From Pseudocolwellia agarivorans (GTDB taxonomy: Bacteria; Pseudomonadota; Gammaproteobacteria; Enterobacterales; Alteromonadaceae): a DNA stretch of 64,000 nucleotides. The position numbers and the translations under genes are program-made. The stretch covers positions 94,353 through 158,352 of the forward strand of contig NZ_MUZU01000011.1 of the NCBI RefSeq assembly GCF_002000085.1, in the 5' to 3' direction. A model generated the notes under the pieces. It searched no databases. It was given only the letters and a program-made list of their open reading frames with translations, and was not told the origin of the DNA. Positions 39,453 to 50,300 of this stretch are shown here, in pieces; within the stretch, counting starts at the first letter, position 1, and every line of letters starts with the position of its first letter.

Positions 39453-39502
39453 CCTCGTAACATTAAGTGTTTTTTATAATGCGATAATAATTCAAAACAG
39501 CC

Positions 39503-39538
39503 AAAGGGGAGCAATACTAATTGTTCCCCCCTTTTTTC
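39503..39538 (+). terminator. Terminator of the multihaem cytochrome gene
   Basis: GGGGAGCAA / TTGTTCCCC (one G-T pair) with a 6-nt loop and a run of T after it lies about 50 bp after the stop. Confidence 0.8.
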
Positions 39539-39875
39539 TTAAAAATCATCCTGCACATAAACCCCATTTATAAAAAATTTTGTTTATATATGAACAAAGC
39601 ATGCATGACATATATCAATAAATTAAATATTGGTAACTCATTAAATTAATGGCGCTCACCTTATTTAACAAAGTCGATTATTATTAATAATAAAACGTAT
39701 AAACTGAATAATATTTTTATATTCATAATAGATTTTCAATATAGTTAACAATAAATTAAATACCATTTTAATGGCTTTTGATACGTAAATGTAATTTCAA
39801 AGTATTTAAAACATTTATTGTAAACCTACGAAACTCATCGTTTATCTTGTCATCAACATACGAAAACCTTAGTTA

Positions 39876-39915
39876 TTATTTTGTATGTAATAATATAAAA
39901 TTATATACAAAATAA
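39876..39915 (+). promoter_or_regulatory. Long inverted repeat in the receptor leader
   Basis: TTATTTTGTAT (39876-39886) and ATACAAAATAA (39905-39915) are perfect 11-bp arms, with an inner ATAAT/ATTAT pair. It is about 150 bp before the start codon, so it may be an operator or a 5' UTR hairpin. Confidence 0.4.
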
Positions 39916-40066
39916 GCTTTACAAGTCGCTCAACAATAAATACACTCATACACATATAAAAACAGTATTTTATATATAATGCAAAATAATAAGTAAACAA
40001 TACCGTTAGTAATATGCATTTAAATTGTATTAATAACAGTAAGGTATTAAATCGGGGGAACATATA

Positions 40067-43000
40067 ATGTCTATAAAATTTAAGTTAAAACCGCTTGTGC
40101 TAGCGATGATGCCAGTCTTAATGGTTGGAACAAGTCAAATAGCCTACGCACAAGATAGCGCACCTACTGAAGAAGAAATCGAAAGAAGTGTCGCTGATAA
40201 TAAAAAGAAGAAAAAAAGCGTAAAGGACGACATTGAAATAATTGAAGTTTCTGGTTACCGAGGTAGCTTACAAAAAAACATCAATAACAAACGACTGTCT
40301 GACAGCATATCCGATTCAATATTCGCTGAAGATATTGGTAAATCAACAGACCAAAATATTGCAGATGCATTATCTCGAATTACGGGTGTATCTGTTCAGC
40401 AAAGTGATGGCGAAGGTACTCGTATCTCCGTTCGTGGCGCGGGTGCTAACTTAAACCAAATTTCATTAAATGGTATTGCCTTAACATCAAGTATATCTGG
40501 TGGTGGTGGTTCAAACTCAACATCTGATCAAAGTGTTGATTTAAGCGCATTCTCTTCAGACATTATTGGTCAAATGAGTGTAGTTAAAACATCAGCAGCA
40601 GATCACGATGAAGGTTCGTTAGGTGCAAGTGTTATACTTAAAACAACAAAACCTTTAAACCTTAATGTTGATAAACGCCTTATAGAAGTACAAGGACGCC
40701 ATAATCAATATGCTGATGAAAATGACTCTAAAATATCAGGAACCTTCTCTCAAAAATTATTAGACAATACTTTTGGTGTAATCTTTACCGCATCGAAAGA
40801 AACAAACTCTACTCGTAGTGATTCGTTAGGTGGTGATTGGTTAGCACCATATGAAGTTGCAACAATTCGCCCAGGTGGTGCAACATCATTACAAACAGGC
40901 CAACCATTAACAAATACCGAAGATATTAAAGGTATTATTTCTCGTGGTAAAAGCTTCAATACCAATTTAAATAATACAGAGCGATTTACAGCAACAGCTG
41001 GCTTACAATTTTTACCCTCTGAATCAACAGATGTTCAATTAGATATCAGTTACTCTAAATATACAGCCCACCACGATAATCATAGAATCAGTACAAGCAA
41101 GCCTGATTTAATTAAACGTGGAAACCTTGCAACAGATCCGCAAGAAGAATGGTGGACACTTGATGAAAACAACCATACTTTAGTTAAAGCATTTAATAGA
41201 TATGCAAGTGGTAGTTTAGGCCGCACTTTAGGTGGTAACGAATCAGAAAATAAAGTGGCAACTTTAACAGTAACACAGTATTTAACTGATAATTTAACCA
41301 TGGATATTCGTGCCGGCTACTCCAGAACTGACTACGAGTCTCTACCAAATACCACCCTAAGTACCGCAACTTGGAATTTTATTCCTGTTTCAATTCTTGA
41401 AAAAACACCTTTAGATCAACTAGAACCTGTTGGTTATGATTGTTCGACAGGAAAATGTGATTTAAGAGTAGGTACATCACCATTTATCTACGTTCCTAAT
41501 GGTATTAATAATAACGAAAATAATATTTCATCAAGTGGTTTTAACCCTCTTGACCCATACGCAACTCATTTAGGTTATGTTGCGCAATACGACGAAGAAG
41601 TTTCAGATACCAACAAATCTATTTTTGTTGATTTCGACTACGACCTAGACAAAATGGGAATTACTACCGTAGAGTTTGGTGCGAAATGGTCAAATCGTAT
41701 AAAAGATGTTTATACAAACTATCAAACACTTGAAGGCACAAATACTACAGTATTTGATTCAACAGGTAAGCCTGTACTTGGTGGTGCGGCGGTATCTGAC
41801 ATCGCATTTGCCGATGTACAAACAGGTTCAGGATTACCTATTGACGACTTCATGAGAGGCCTTATTCCAGATACATCTCCATATAATAGAGACTACTTGA
41901 AAGGATGGGGACTACTTGATCCAAACAAAGCATTTGAAGAGATTTATGGTATTCCTGACAGTAAACTTGTTGATAACCAAACGGGCAGCCGTATAGTTGA
42001 GCAAGACAATACTTCTTTTTACCTAAAAGGAAACTTTGAATTTTTAGATTCACGCCTAACCGGTAATATCGGTGTTCGATATGTTAAAACTAAAAATCAA
42101 TCTATTGGTCATCCTTCTTTAGAGTTTTTCAAAGGTGATAGACTTTTTGATGCTGTTGATGCTGTTTATGACAAACAGTTATTAAATACTGATTTAGCTG
42201 CTTGTCCTAACCCTACAGATATTGCTCGTACACAACGTTTAGACGGTTTTGGAGCTGATGCTTTAGATACTGGCTACCCATGTTTTGAACCAGAATTTGC
42301 ACAAGCTGGTATTGCATTAGTTAACTATGATGACAATGGAAACGTGACTGACATTGTTCGTAACGATAATGGCACCAGAAGTTGGTGGATAAATTATAGA
42401 CATACAGATCCAAGCACCCAAGCACAACATGGCGAATGGTTAGTTGGCCAAGGTTTAATTAGTGACCCTACTGAAATCTATAGAAGAGTTTATGATGCTA
42501 CTGGTGGTGGTGAAAGCACCGAATTACTACCGAGTTTAAACCTAAACTATGCATTTTCAGACAAGCTTATCGGTCGTTTTGCTACATCAAAAACAATGGC
42601 ACGTGCCCCGTTTGATGATATTCGTCCAGGTTTTGATTTTGACGAAAACGTTTGGGGTGATTTTTCTCGCGCAACAGTTAATAACCCAGCATTAAAACCA
42701 TTAACCTCTAAGAATATTGATTTATCATTAGAGTGGTACTTTGACCAAGGCAGCTTATTATCTATTGCATTGTTTAGAAAAGACATGAGTAACTTTGTTG
42801 AATCAGTAAAAGATACGGTATATGTAAGAGATACTCGCAGTGCTTACGAATTAGAAAGCCTTGCATGGGAAGACTTCATCATGCCAATAACTGACGGTAT
42901 GGATGCAAGTAACTCTGATTGTTTACCAAGCAGAATAGTTCAAGATAAACTCAACAACGCTTTAGATTTTGGTTGTGAACCTGTAGAAGCTTCTATTAAA

Positions 43001-43576
43001 CGCAACGGAAAAAGTACCACCACCCAAGGTATCGAGCTTACATACAATCAATCTTATGACTTTTTACCAGGTTTTTGGTCTGGTTTAGGGACTAACTTTA
43101 ACTACACGTATGCTACTTCAGAATCTGATGCTGAGGTTTTACAAGATACAGGTCGTATACTTAAAGCATTACCTCAGTCATACACACCTAAGCATACTCT
43201 AAATACAACTGTTTATTGGGAAAAAGATGGGCATCAGCTTCGCTTATCGCATAGATATAACTCAATACAGCTTGTAAATCGTGGTCTTACAAATGGCGCA
43301 GAATGGCAAGATGCAAAAAGCAACTTAGATTTTAGCGCAACTTATAATCTTAATAAAAACGTCGATTTTACGTTCCACGCACTTAATTTACTTAACGAAT
43401 CAACCAGAACCTTCTACACATCAACCGATATGGATTTAGGTATGGTTGACGAAAATGGTGATTCGGTGTTGTTCGATGAAGGTAATGCGATGGACGGTGA
43501 TGCTGATACAAGCAGAACTATCCGTGAGTGGAAAACAGGACGTCAGTTCCGTTTAAGCGCCCGTATTACATTTTAA
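40067..43576 (+). CDS. TonB-dependent receptor (oligosaccharide type)
   Basis: The 1169-residue outer-membrane protein has a signal peptide (about 1-28, ending AYAQ). A TonB-box-like IEIIEVSGYRGS follows, then a plug domain (about 75-200; SIFAEDIGKSTDQNIADALSRITGVSVQQ) and a beta-barrel ending in a terminal Phe (RLSARITF). Length and sequence fit the large receptor class of Alteromonadales and Xanthomonadales that imports plant or algal oligosaccharides. It is the first gene of the pair with the Ig-like lipoprotein. The ribosome site GGGGGA lies 8-9 nt from the ATG. Confidence 0.93.
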   Translation: MSIKFKLKPLVLAMMPVLMVGTSQIAYAQDSAPTEEEIERSVADNKKKKKSVKDDIEIIEVSGYRGSLQKNINNKRLSDSISDSIFAEDIGKSTDQNIADALSRITGVSVQQSDGEGTRISVRGAGANLNQISLNGIALTSSISGGGGSNSTSDQSVDLSAFSSDIIGQMSVVKTSAADHDEGSLGASVILKTTKPLNLNVDKRLIEVQGRHNQYADENDSKISGTFSQKLLDNTFGVIFTASKETNSTRSDSLGGDWLAPYEVATIRPGGATSLQTGQPLTNTEDIKGIISRGKSFNTNLNNTERFTATAGLQFLPSESTDVQLDISYSKYTAHHDNHRISTSKPDLIKRGNLATDPQEEWWTLDENNHTLVKAFNRYASGSLGRTLGGNESENKVATLTVTQYLTDNLTMDIRAGYSRTDYESLPNTTLSTATWNFIPVSILEKTPLDQLEPVGYDCSTGKCDLRVGTSPFIYVPNGINNNENNISSSGFNPLDPYATHLGYVAQYDEEVSDTNKSIFVDFDYDLDKMGITTVEFGAKWSNRIKDVYTNYQTLEGTNTTVFDSTGKPVLGGAAVSDIAFADVQTGSGLPIDDFMRGLIPDTSPYNRDYLKGWGLLDPNKAFEEIYGIPDSKLVDNQTGSRIVEQDNTSFYLKGNFEFLDSRLTGNIGVRYVKTKNQSIGHPSLEFFKGDRLFDAVDAVYDKQLLNTDLAACPNPTDIARTQRLDGFGADALDTGYPCFEPEFAQAGIALVNYDDNGNVTDIVRNDNGTRSWWINYRHTDPSTQAQHGEWLVGQGLISDPTEIYRRVYDATGGGESTELLPSLNLNYAFSDKLIGRFATSKTMARAPFDDIRPGFDFDENVWGDFSRATVNNPALKPLTSKNIDLSLEWYFDQGSLLSIALFRKDMSNFVESVKDTVYVRDTRSAYELESLAWEDFIMPITDGMDASNSDCLPSRIVQDKLNNALDFGCEPVEASIKRNGKSTTTQGIELTYNQSYDFLPGFWSGLGTNFNYTYATSESDAEVLQDTGRILKALPQSYTPKHTLNTTVYWEKDGHQLRLSHRYNSIQLVNRGLTNGAEWQDAKSNLDFSATYNLNKNVDFTFHALNLLNESTRTFYTSTDMDLGMVDENGDSVLFDEGNAMDGDADTSRTIREWKTGRQFRLSARITF

Positions 43577-43592
43577 GACATAATAATTAATA

Positions 43593-43616
43593 GGTTGTTT
43601 GCAAACGCAAACAACC
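43593..43616 (+). other. Perfect intercistronic hairpin
   Basis: GGTTGTTTGC-AAAC-GCAAACAACC is a perfect 10-bp stem with a 4-nt loop in the 63-bp gap between the receptor and lipoprotein genes. There is no U-run, so it is more likely an mRNA processing or stabilising element than a terminator. Confidence 0.7.
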
Positions 43617-43639
43617 CTGAAAATTGGAGAATTAGTAAG

Positions 43640-45196
43640 ATGAAACGTAACTTACTCAAAAAAATAATAATCATGAGTTCATTAACAGCTGCAATTTCTG
43701 CATGTGGCGGTAGTGATTCAAATAAAAGCAGTTCAACCATCGCCCCTGTTACAGTAAGTGGTGATTTGAACATAGTATTAAATGAAGATTCTGACCTTCA
43801 TGTTTTTGACCTACTTGACGGTGTAACAAATCCAGCAGATACACCTATATTTACAAGAAAATTTACATTTTTAAACCTTGATGAAAACGAAGAGCCTCTT
43901 TATGAAGGTCCTGCTCTACCTACAGCAGCTATTTATAAAAGCTCTGATTCAATGACTGTTGCTACACAGTTTTTTAAAGACGTATTAGTACACCCCGCTA
44001 CTGTTGAAGAAAACCCACCAACAGGCGCAGAAGATGAAGTACTACTTTACTCGCAAGGTGTGTATAAATTTACTTATATTCTAGATAATGGTTCTGACAC
44101 AGAAGTGATACGCAACATTACTATTACGGTAAATGCTGTTGAAGACGTTGTAACTGAAATTGCTTTAAGCCAACCTAATGGCTTTAAGGCACCTATTGGT
44201 TATCAAGTACCGCTTAAAGCAACAATTACCCCTAGCAATGCCACTTTCCCAACGATTACTTGGGAAAGTTCAGATACTAGTAAAGCCACAGTTGATGAAA
44301 ACGGTAATGTTACAGGTATAGCTGAAGGTAATGTAACCATTACCGCGACATCTGCCGACGGCGCTGTCGTTGCGTCAACCGTTGCTGAAGTTATTACCGA
44401 ACCAGTAGAACCTGTTGCTATAGATGTAGTACTTAACAACAATGTTGTTTCCGGTGAAGTAACTGAAATTTCATTAGGCAGTACAACAGCATTAAGTTAC
44501 AACCTTATTCCTGTTGAATTAGGTTTCACCAATGCTGTAGAGTGGACGTCCTCTAACCCTGACGCTGTATCAATTGATGCAGAAGGAAATATTACAACAC
44601 TTATTGAAGGTGAAACAGCCACAATCACAGCGACAATAGCTGACCTAACCTATCTTAACCAATCATTTGACGTAAAAGTTACACCGCATCCTAATTTATA
44701 TTACAACGGTGACTTTGGTTTTGAGAGTGGTACTTTAGCTCCAAACTGGGGAATGGCATGGAACAACGAAGGTACAATTGAAATTCGCGAAGAAGCGGCA
44801 ATGGAAGGTAACTATGGTTTATATTTAGAAAACAATGGTAAACCAGCTAAATTTATTAGTGAGCCTATTGCCATGAGAACTTTCGATATAGACCCAACTA
44901 AATTTTACAAGTTAAGTTTTTACATGAAAAATATTAGTGGTAATTGGGGCGGCGGACCAACATATTTCTGGAGTAATAATTCTGGTTGGGTAGCGTCATA
45001 CCCTAAAACAGGTGTTGGTGGTAACCCTGGTACTTGGTGGGGTGGAACATCGGCTGAATGGACACAATACAACATGTACTATAATGGAGAAGATTTACAA
45101 ACATTAACTAAAGGTGACTTTAGACTTCAACTTGAAGTAAATACAGGTAAATTCTATCTAGATAACTTTAGCTTTGAAGAAGTTAATCCATTCTAA
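43640..45196 (+). CDS. Surface lipoprotein with two Ig-like (Big2) domains and a carbohydrate-binding-like C-terminus
   Basis: The frame opens at 43595, but the real start is the ATG at 43640 (MKRNLLKK) with GGAG 10 nt before it, giving 518 residues. The lipobox is AISAC (C22 or near). Two Big2-type domains (about 165-250 and 255-350) precede a beta-sandwich (about 355-518) with aromatic clusters (WGGGPTYFWSNNSGWV) typical of glycan binding. It may take the place that SusD-type proteins have in Bacteroidetes: capture of oligosaccharide for the receptor encoded just upstream (inference). A strong terminator follows. Confidence 0.8.
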   Translation: MKRNLLKKIIIMSSLTAAISACGGSDSNKSSSTIAPVTVSGDLNIVLNEDSDLHVFDLLDGVTNPADTPIFTRKFTFLNLDENEEPLYEGPALPTAAIYKSSDSMTVATQFFKDVLVHPATVEENPPTGAEDEVLLYSQGVYKFTYILDNGSDTEVIRNITITVNAVEDVVTEIALSQPNGFKAPIGYQVPLKATITPSNATFPTITWESSDTSKATVDENGNVTGIAEGNVTITATSADGAVVASTVAEVITEPVEPVAIDVVLNNNVVSGEVTEISLGSTTALSYNLIPVELGFTNAVEWTSSNPDAVSIDAEGNITTLIEGETATITATIADLTYLNQSFDVKVTPHPNLYYNGDFGFESGTLAPNWGMAWNNEGTIEIREEAAMEGNYGLYLENNGKPAKFISEPIAMRTFDIDPTKFYKLSFYMKNISGNWGGGPTYFWSNNSGWVASYPKTGVGGNPGTWWGGTSAEWTQYNMYYNGEDLQTLTKGDFRLQLEVNTGKFYLDNFSFEEVNPF

Positions 45197-45230
45197 AAAC
45201 GAAGAATAAAATAAATTATTTTATTCAACT

Positions 45231-45263
45231 AAAAACCACGAATGTATCATTCGTGGTTTTTTT
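45231..45263 (+). terminator. Strong Rho-independent terminator of the receptor/lipoprotein unit
   Basis: ACCACGAAT / ATTCGTGGT with flanking A and T runs (AAAA / TTTTTTT) and a 5-nt loop lies about 35 bp after the lipoprotein stop. Confidence 0.88.
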
Positions 45264-45377
45264 ATATAGTAAAGGCTCCAAACTAGAGATAAGCGAAGTA
45301 CACCTGTGTTAAAGTTTTTAAGTACATTCCATTATCCCAGTTCAGGTTAAATAACATCTTAAACATAAAATTATCAC

Positions 45378-46892
45378 ATGAATAAAAAACGTATCGTTAT
45401 CATAGGTGGTGGATCCGCAGGTTGGATCACCGCATCTATACTGGCTAAAGGTTTACCTTCTGCAGAATATGACATTTCGCTTATTGAAAGCCCTGACATA
45501 CCAACCATTGGTGTTGGTGAAGCAACGATCCCACCCATTATTCATCTCATTAATTATTTAGACCTTGATGAAACCGACTTTATTAACAAAATTGAAGGAA
45601 CATATAAATACGGAATTCATTTTGAAAACTGGTCTACATTAGGCCACAGTTACATGCATGCATTTGGTGAAATAGGGAAAAACTCAGTTGATTCAAGTTT
45701 CACACAAATGTGGTTAGCATATAAATCGTCCCTTAACTTACCACCACTTAACCATTTTTCTCCCTGTGCTGTCGCAGCATATTCAAATAAATTTTCACGT
45801 CCGAGTCTCCCCTCTGATGCTCATCCAGAAAAATATTACCCATTGTCTAAATTGTTTTATGCCTATCAATTTGATGCGGGCTTACTTGCAAAGTACCTCA
45901 AAAATATTGCGTTAAATTTAGGCATTAACTACATATCAGACAATGTCATTAAAGTAACTACAGATACAAATATCGGAATAAAATCCGTTACACTAACAAA
46001 TAATGCAGTGATCAGCGCTGACTATTTTGTTGACTGTAGCGGTACAAGAGGCCTACTGAATAAACAAGCTCTACATTGTGAATACGAAGGTTGGGATAAA
46101 TACTTGCCTTGTGATCGCGCTGTTGTTGTACAAACAAAGTCTTTAGGCGACCCATTTCCCTATACCAAGTCTATAGCCATGAATGCCGGTTGGCGCTGGC
46201 AAATTCCATTACAAACACGAACGGGCAACGGTTATGTTTATTCAAGTAAACATATTTCAGATGAGGAAGCCTTAAATGAATTAAGCCAAGCACTTACCGA
46301 CCATGAAAAAATTAATGAATATAGAGTCATTAAATTTCAAACAGGCAGCCTAAAAACACCTTGGTTTAAAAACTCAATAGCACTAGGTTTGTCAGGTAGT
46401 TTTTTTGAACCACTCGAGTCAACCAGCATCCACATGACACATAAGTATGCGTTAGAACTTAAAAATGCATTTATTTATGGGACTAACATGACTGAAGAAG
46501 CAACAAATTTTAACGCAGCATTTCATAAAGACTCACTTAGTATTAGAGATTTTTTAATTGCTCATTATTGTACAACCCAACGCGATGACACTTCGTTTTG
46601 GCGCGACATGCAATTATTATCACGCCCACAATCATTACAAAGCTATTTAAACGAATTTGAAAAAACAGGAGAAATAACATTACCACAAGGTAGTTTGTTT
46701 CCTTACCAAAGTTGGTTGCAAATATTAATAGGCCAACAATATTTAAATAAAGAGATAACTTTTACTCAAAACCGACCTAATCAAACAGATGAAGAAATGA
46801 AAATATTTTTTACAGACATAGCAAATTCCATTCAAACCGAAATAAATAGCCTCCCTACTCACTCTGATTTTATTCGTAACGAAAATAAATAA
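45378..46892 (+). CDS. Tryptophan-halogenase-family flavoprotein
   Basis: The 504-residue cytoplasmic protein (no signal peptide) has a dinucleotide motif GGGSAGW (10-16), GVGEATIPP (45-53), and K77 in TYKYGIHFENW at the place of the catalytic Lys of PrnA. The halogenase motif W272-R-W-Q-I-P277 and the Glu of EPLESTSIH also match. All features of a flavin-dependent halogenase are thus present. Such genes are common next to TonB-dependent receptors in marine Alteromonadales, with no known substrate. It is bounded by terminators on both sides. It could halogenate a phenolic or indole compound or have another redox role. Confidence 0.88.
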   Translation: MNKKRIVIIGGGSAGWITASILAKGLPSAEYDISLIESPDIPTIGVGEATIPPIIHLINYLDLDETDFINKIEGTYKYGIHFENWSTLGHSYMHAFGEIGKNSVDSSFTQMWLAYKSSLNLPPLNHFSPCAVAAYSNKFSRPSLPSDAHPEKYYPLSKLFYAYQFDAGLLAKYLKNIALNLGINYISDNVIKVTTDTNIGIKSVTLTNNAVISADYFVDCSGTRGLLNKQALHCEYEGWDKYLPCDRAVVVQTKSLGDPFPYTKSIAMNAGWRWQIPLQTRTGNGYVYSSKHISDEEALNELSQALTDHEKINEYRVIKFQTGSLKTPWFKNSIALGLSGSFFEPLESTSIHMTHKYALELKNAFIYGTNMTEEATNFNAAFHKDSLSIRDFLIAHYCTTQRDDTSFWRDMQLLSRPQSLQSYLNEFEKTGEITLPQGSLFPYQSWLQILIGQQYLNKEITFTQNRPNQTDEEMKIFFTDIANSIQTEINSLPTHSDFIRNENK

Positions 46893-46932
46893 CCTAACGA
46901 CTAAACTATTTTAGTTGTTAGGTTCCTTCATT
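46891..46932 (+). terminator. Terminator of the halogenase-like gene
   Basis: AACCTAACGACTAAA pairs with TTTAGTTGTTAGGTT (one G-T pair), with a 4-nt loop, starting at the stop codon. A short T-rich run follows. Confidence 0.75.
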
Positions 46933-47384
46933 TTTAATAAAAAATTAAACGCAATAACGCCTTACTTAAAAACATACTACGTTTATAAACAACCAACAAA
47001 AGAAAATAAAAAATTTAAATTTAATTTATACAAACCACATACAAAAAAAAACAAAAGAATATAAACATATAAAAATCGCTCAGCCCTTAAGAAATAAGAC
47101 AATGAGCATCAATCCTCCAGATTAAATAAAATAGTTATTTATCAATCATTAGCCAAACAAAAAACACATTTTGTTAACAAAAAACAAATTGATACATATA
47201 AATTACATTGTACTAACAGCATTAATTTATTAGTAACCTTTTTTCTATAACCAAAAATTCTTTGAAATCAAATACAAAACTTGATCTTTAAATTTGAAGG
47301 ATGTAGTTTGTATATAGACACAAGTTGATACAGTTTAATAACAATAAACAAGGCCTTTATTAGGTTGAAACTCGGGGACAAATA
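46933..47384 (+). promoter_or_regulatory. About 450-bp AT-rich leader of the second receptor gene
   Basis: There is no supported gene. It contains A-rich runs near 47045-47055 and ends TTAATAACAATAA ... CTCGGGGACAAATAATG. The first receptor leader ends in the closely similar TTAATAACAGTAA ... TCGGGGGAACATATAATG, so both receptors share a start-site element. Confidence 0.5.
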
Positions 47385-50300
47385 ATGTCGATAAAACATA
47401 AAGTACATCCACTATCAATGGCTATTGCCATTTCTATTGCCAGCGTACCTATTTCACATGCTTTTGCAGAAGAATCTAAACAAGCAAGTGCTGAAGAAAT
47501 AGAAGTGATAGAAGTAAAAGGTTTTAAGGGAAGTTTATTACGTTCTTTAAATAACAAACGTTTAAATGATTCCGTAAGTGATTCTATATTCTCGGAAGAT
47601 ATAGGTAAGTCTGCTGATCAAGATATAGGTGAAGCTCTTCAACGTGTTACAGGTGTATCGATTCAACGTGGTGGAGGTTTTGGTGAAGGCGATGCCACAA
47701 CAGTAACCGTTCGTGGTGCGGGGCCTAATTTAAACAACATAACACTAAATGGTATAGCGTTAACGAGTAATACTGAAAACCAAGCAGTTGATTTAAGTGG
47801 CTACTCTTCTGATATATTAAATTCCATTGAAATACTTAAAACATCATCGGCTGATCACGATGAAGGCAGTTTAGGGGCTGGTGTTTTACTTAAAACGTTT
47901 CGTCCACTTGATGCATCTGAAGACAAACGTGTATTAGAAATTCAAGGCCGATACGATGATTTTGCTGAGGAAAATGATCATAAATTCTCAGGTTCTTTTT
48001 CTCAAAAACTAATGGACGATACCTTAGGTTTATACGTAACAGCATTTTCAGAAAAACAAGCATCACGTAAAGATATGTTTTACACAGACACATTAAATAT
48101 TACGTCTGTAGATAATGCTATTGACGCACAAACAGGTGAGTTAACAGGTCCTGTTACCGGTTATAGTAACGGACAAAATGGTTATAAATTATTTAAAAAT
48201 TCGTTAAAGCGTGATGGCTTTACCGCAGCATTACAATGGGCAATTTCAGACAATACAGAAGTTAATTTCAATGTAACTATGACCGACCAGTTTCTTGTTA
48301 CTAATGATAATTCAATAGCTGTAATCGGCGCTGAAAATGCTAACTTAGCAAGTGATCCCGTATTAGATCCAAACAACCCTTGGATTGTTTATGATACTGA
48401 TAAAGAGTTTTTCACAAAAAAAGTAGACCGTTCAGCACGTGGACGAATTAAACAGCTGCAAGCCGGCGTTGAAACAAAAAACAAAATTTATAGTTTAGAT
48501 TTAACCCATTTTTGGTCTGATACTCTACGTATGGATTTAAAAATTGGAGCAACCAAAACAGTAGCAAATGACGAATATTACACTTTACTAAATACAAACA
48601 ACTACGTACACGTAAGTGGTTTCGCAACAATTCCTGGTTCTGTTATTGAACCTACAGGTTACGACTGTACCTCAGGAAAATGTGTCATCGTAACAGGAAA
48701 AGGACTTGTAGATTTTGGTCCAGGACAAACAGGCGCACCAGGTGAAGATAATAGTGATAACATTGCCACAACAGGTTTTAACCCAGATGATTTAGCAGCA
48801 ACTCATTTACAACAAGCTTATTCTCGTGACCGTGACATGAGTGATAAACAAAAATCAGCTTACCTTGATTTTGACTGGGATGTGGAATTAGGTCCTATTA
48901 CACAATTTGAATTTGGCGCTAAATATCAAAAACGTAATAAAGACGTGTTTAACCAAAGCTATCAATTTGAAGGAATACCCGTTCCGTTTGGCCAAGAAGC
49001 ACTAGGTACTCAAATTGATTCTGTACAACTTAGCCAAGTAACAGATGGTCTTACACCTCATGGTGACAATTTCATGAGTGAGTTAGGTTATGGACGTGAC
49101 AACACAACTGACGGTTGGTACACCATCAATGGAGCTAAAGCATTTGATTTATTATTTGCAAACGATGATGTACGTACCAAGCCTGATTTAGGTAACGACA
49201 GACAAATAGAGTTAGAAAACCAAGCGATCTACTTTAAAGCAAACTTTTCATTACTTGATGACGACTTAACAGGTAATATTGGCTTTCGCTATGTTAAAAG
49301 TAACGTTGAAAGCGCAGGTTACTCTTCTATTCGATATCAGAACGGCGCAGTATCGAGTCGCGAGCTGATCAAAATAGCTAACGATTCATCACTACCAGCA
49401 TGTACTGATGAACAACTTTATGCAAATGGCGAAGGTTATGACGAAGATATAAATGGCATTAGTGGCCCTAACTTTGCGGGTGGATTCGACAACAATGGTA
49501 ACTTTGGTCCTATAGCATCACAAAACTGTTATGACGTAAACTTTGATTTAAACCCAAATACACGCAATAGGTATGCTGACGGCACATCAGAGAGAGAAAA
49601 TCCAGAGCAATTCGCAGCTACAGGATCAGGTGAATCAACAAACTTTTTACCAAGCTTAACACTCAGCTACAAAATCAATGAAGATATGGTAGGAAGATTC
49701 GCACTTTCGAAAACCATGGCTAGACCTAGAATAGATTCACTTAAACCTAGTTACAGCATGGCTCAAAATGTTTGGGGAGCTGGTGACTCTAATGGCACTA
49801 TAAATAACCCAGCATTAAAACCACTCGAATCTAAAAATATAGATTTATCTTATGAGTGGTACTTTAATGAAGGTGGAGCATTTAGCCTTGCTTACTTCCA
49901 TAAAGACATGTCTAACTTTGAAGAAAAAGCATCAATTAATGCTCATTGGGTTGATTTAACATCAATGGATCAAAGTGTTATTCAAAGCTCTAATCCACTA
50001 GATTTTTTAATTGAAAAAGGAGCCGATGGTAAAGATTTATTGTTTGATGAAACACCTAACTGCTTTGAAAACTCTAGACACAGATGGCAAACCAATTCAT
50101 TAGAGTCATCTTCTGTTTGTGACACAATTATAGTTAATTTAATCCGTAACGGTAAAGGCGGCACAAACCAAGGTATTGAAGTTGGTTACACTCAAAACTT
50201 TGACTTTTTACCCGGTGTGTTCGGTGGTTTAGGTACAACAATGAACTATACCTACTCAGACTCTAAAACAGATGCAGAAATTGGCGCGCTAAATACAAAA

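Larger units (their letters stand above)
39453..40066 (+). promoter_or_regulatory. 614-bp AT-rich leader of the first TonB-dependent receptor gene
   Basis: The region holds the cytochrome terminator (39506-39537) and then about 500 bp without a supported gene. It includes a 16-bp AT palindrome (39678-39693) and a long inverted repeat (39876-39915). It ends in a GGGGGA ribosome site. The long upstream region suggests elaborate control of the receptor. Confidence 0.5.

Noticed and set aside
39678..39693. Sixteen-base palindrome TTATTATTAATAATAA as an operator.
   Set aside because: In such AT-rich DNA simple A/T palindromes are common by chance.
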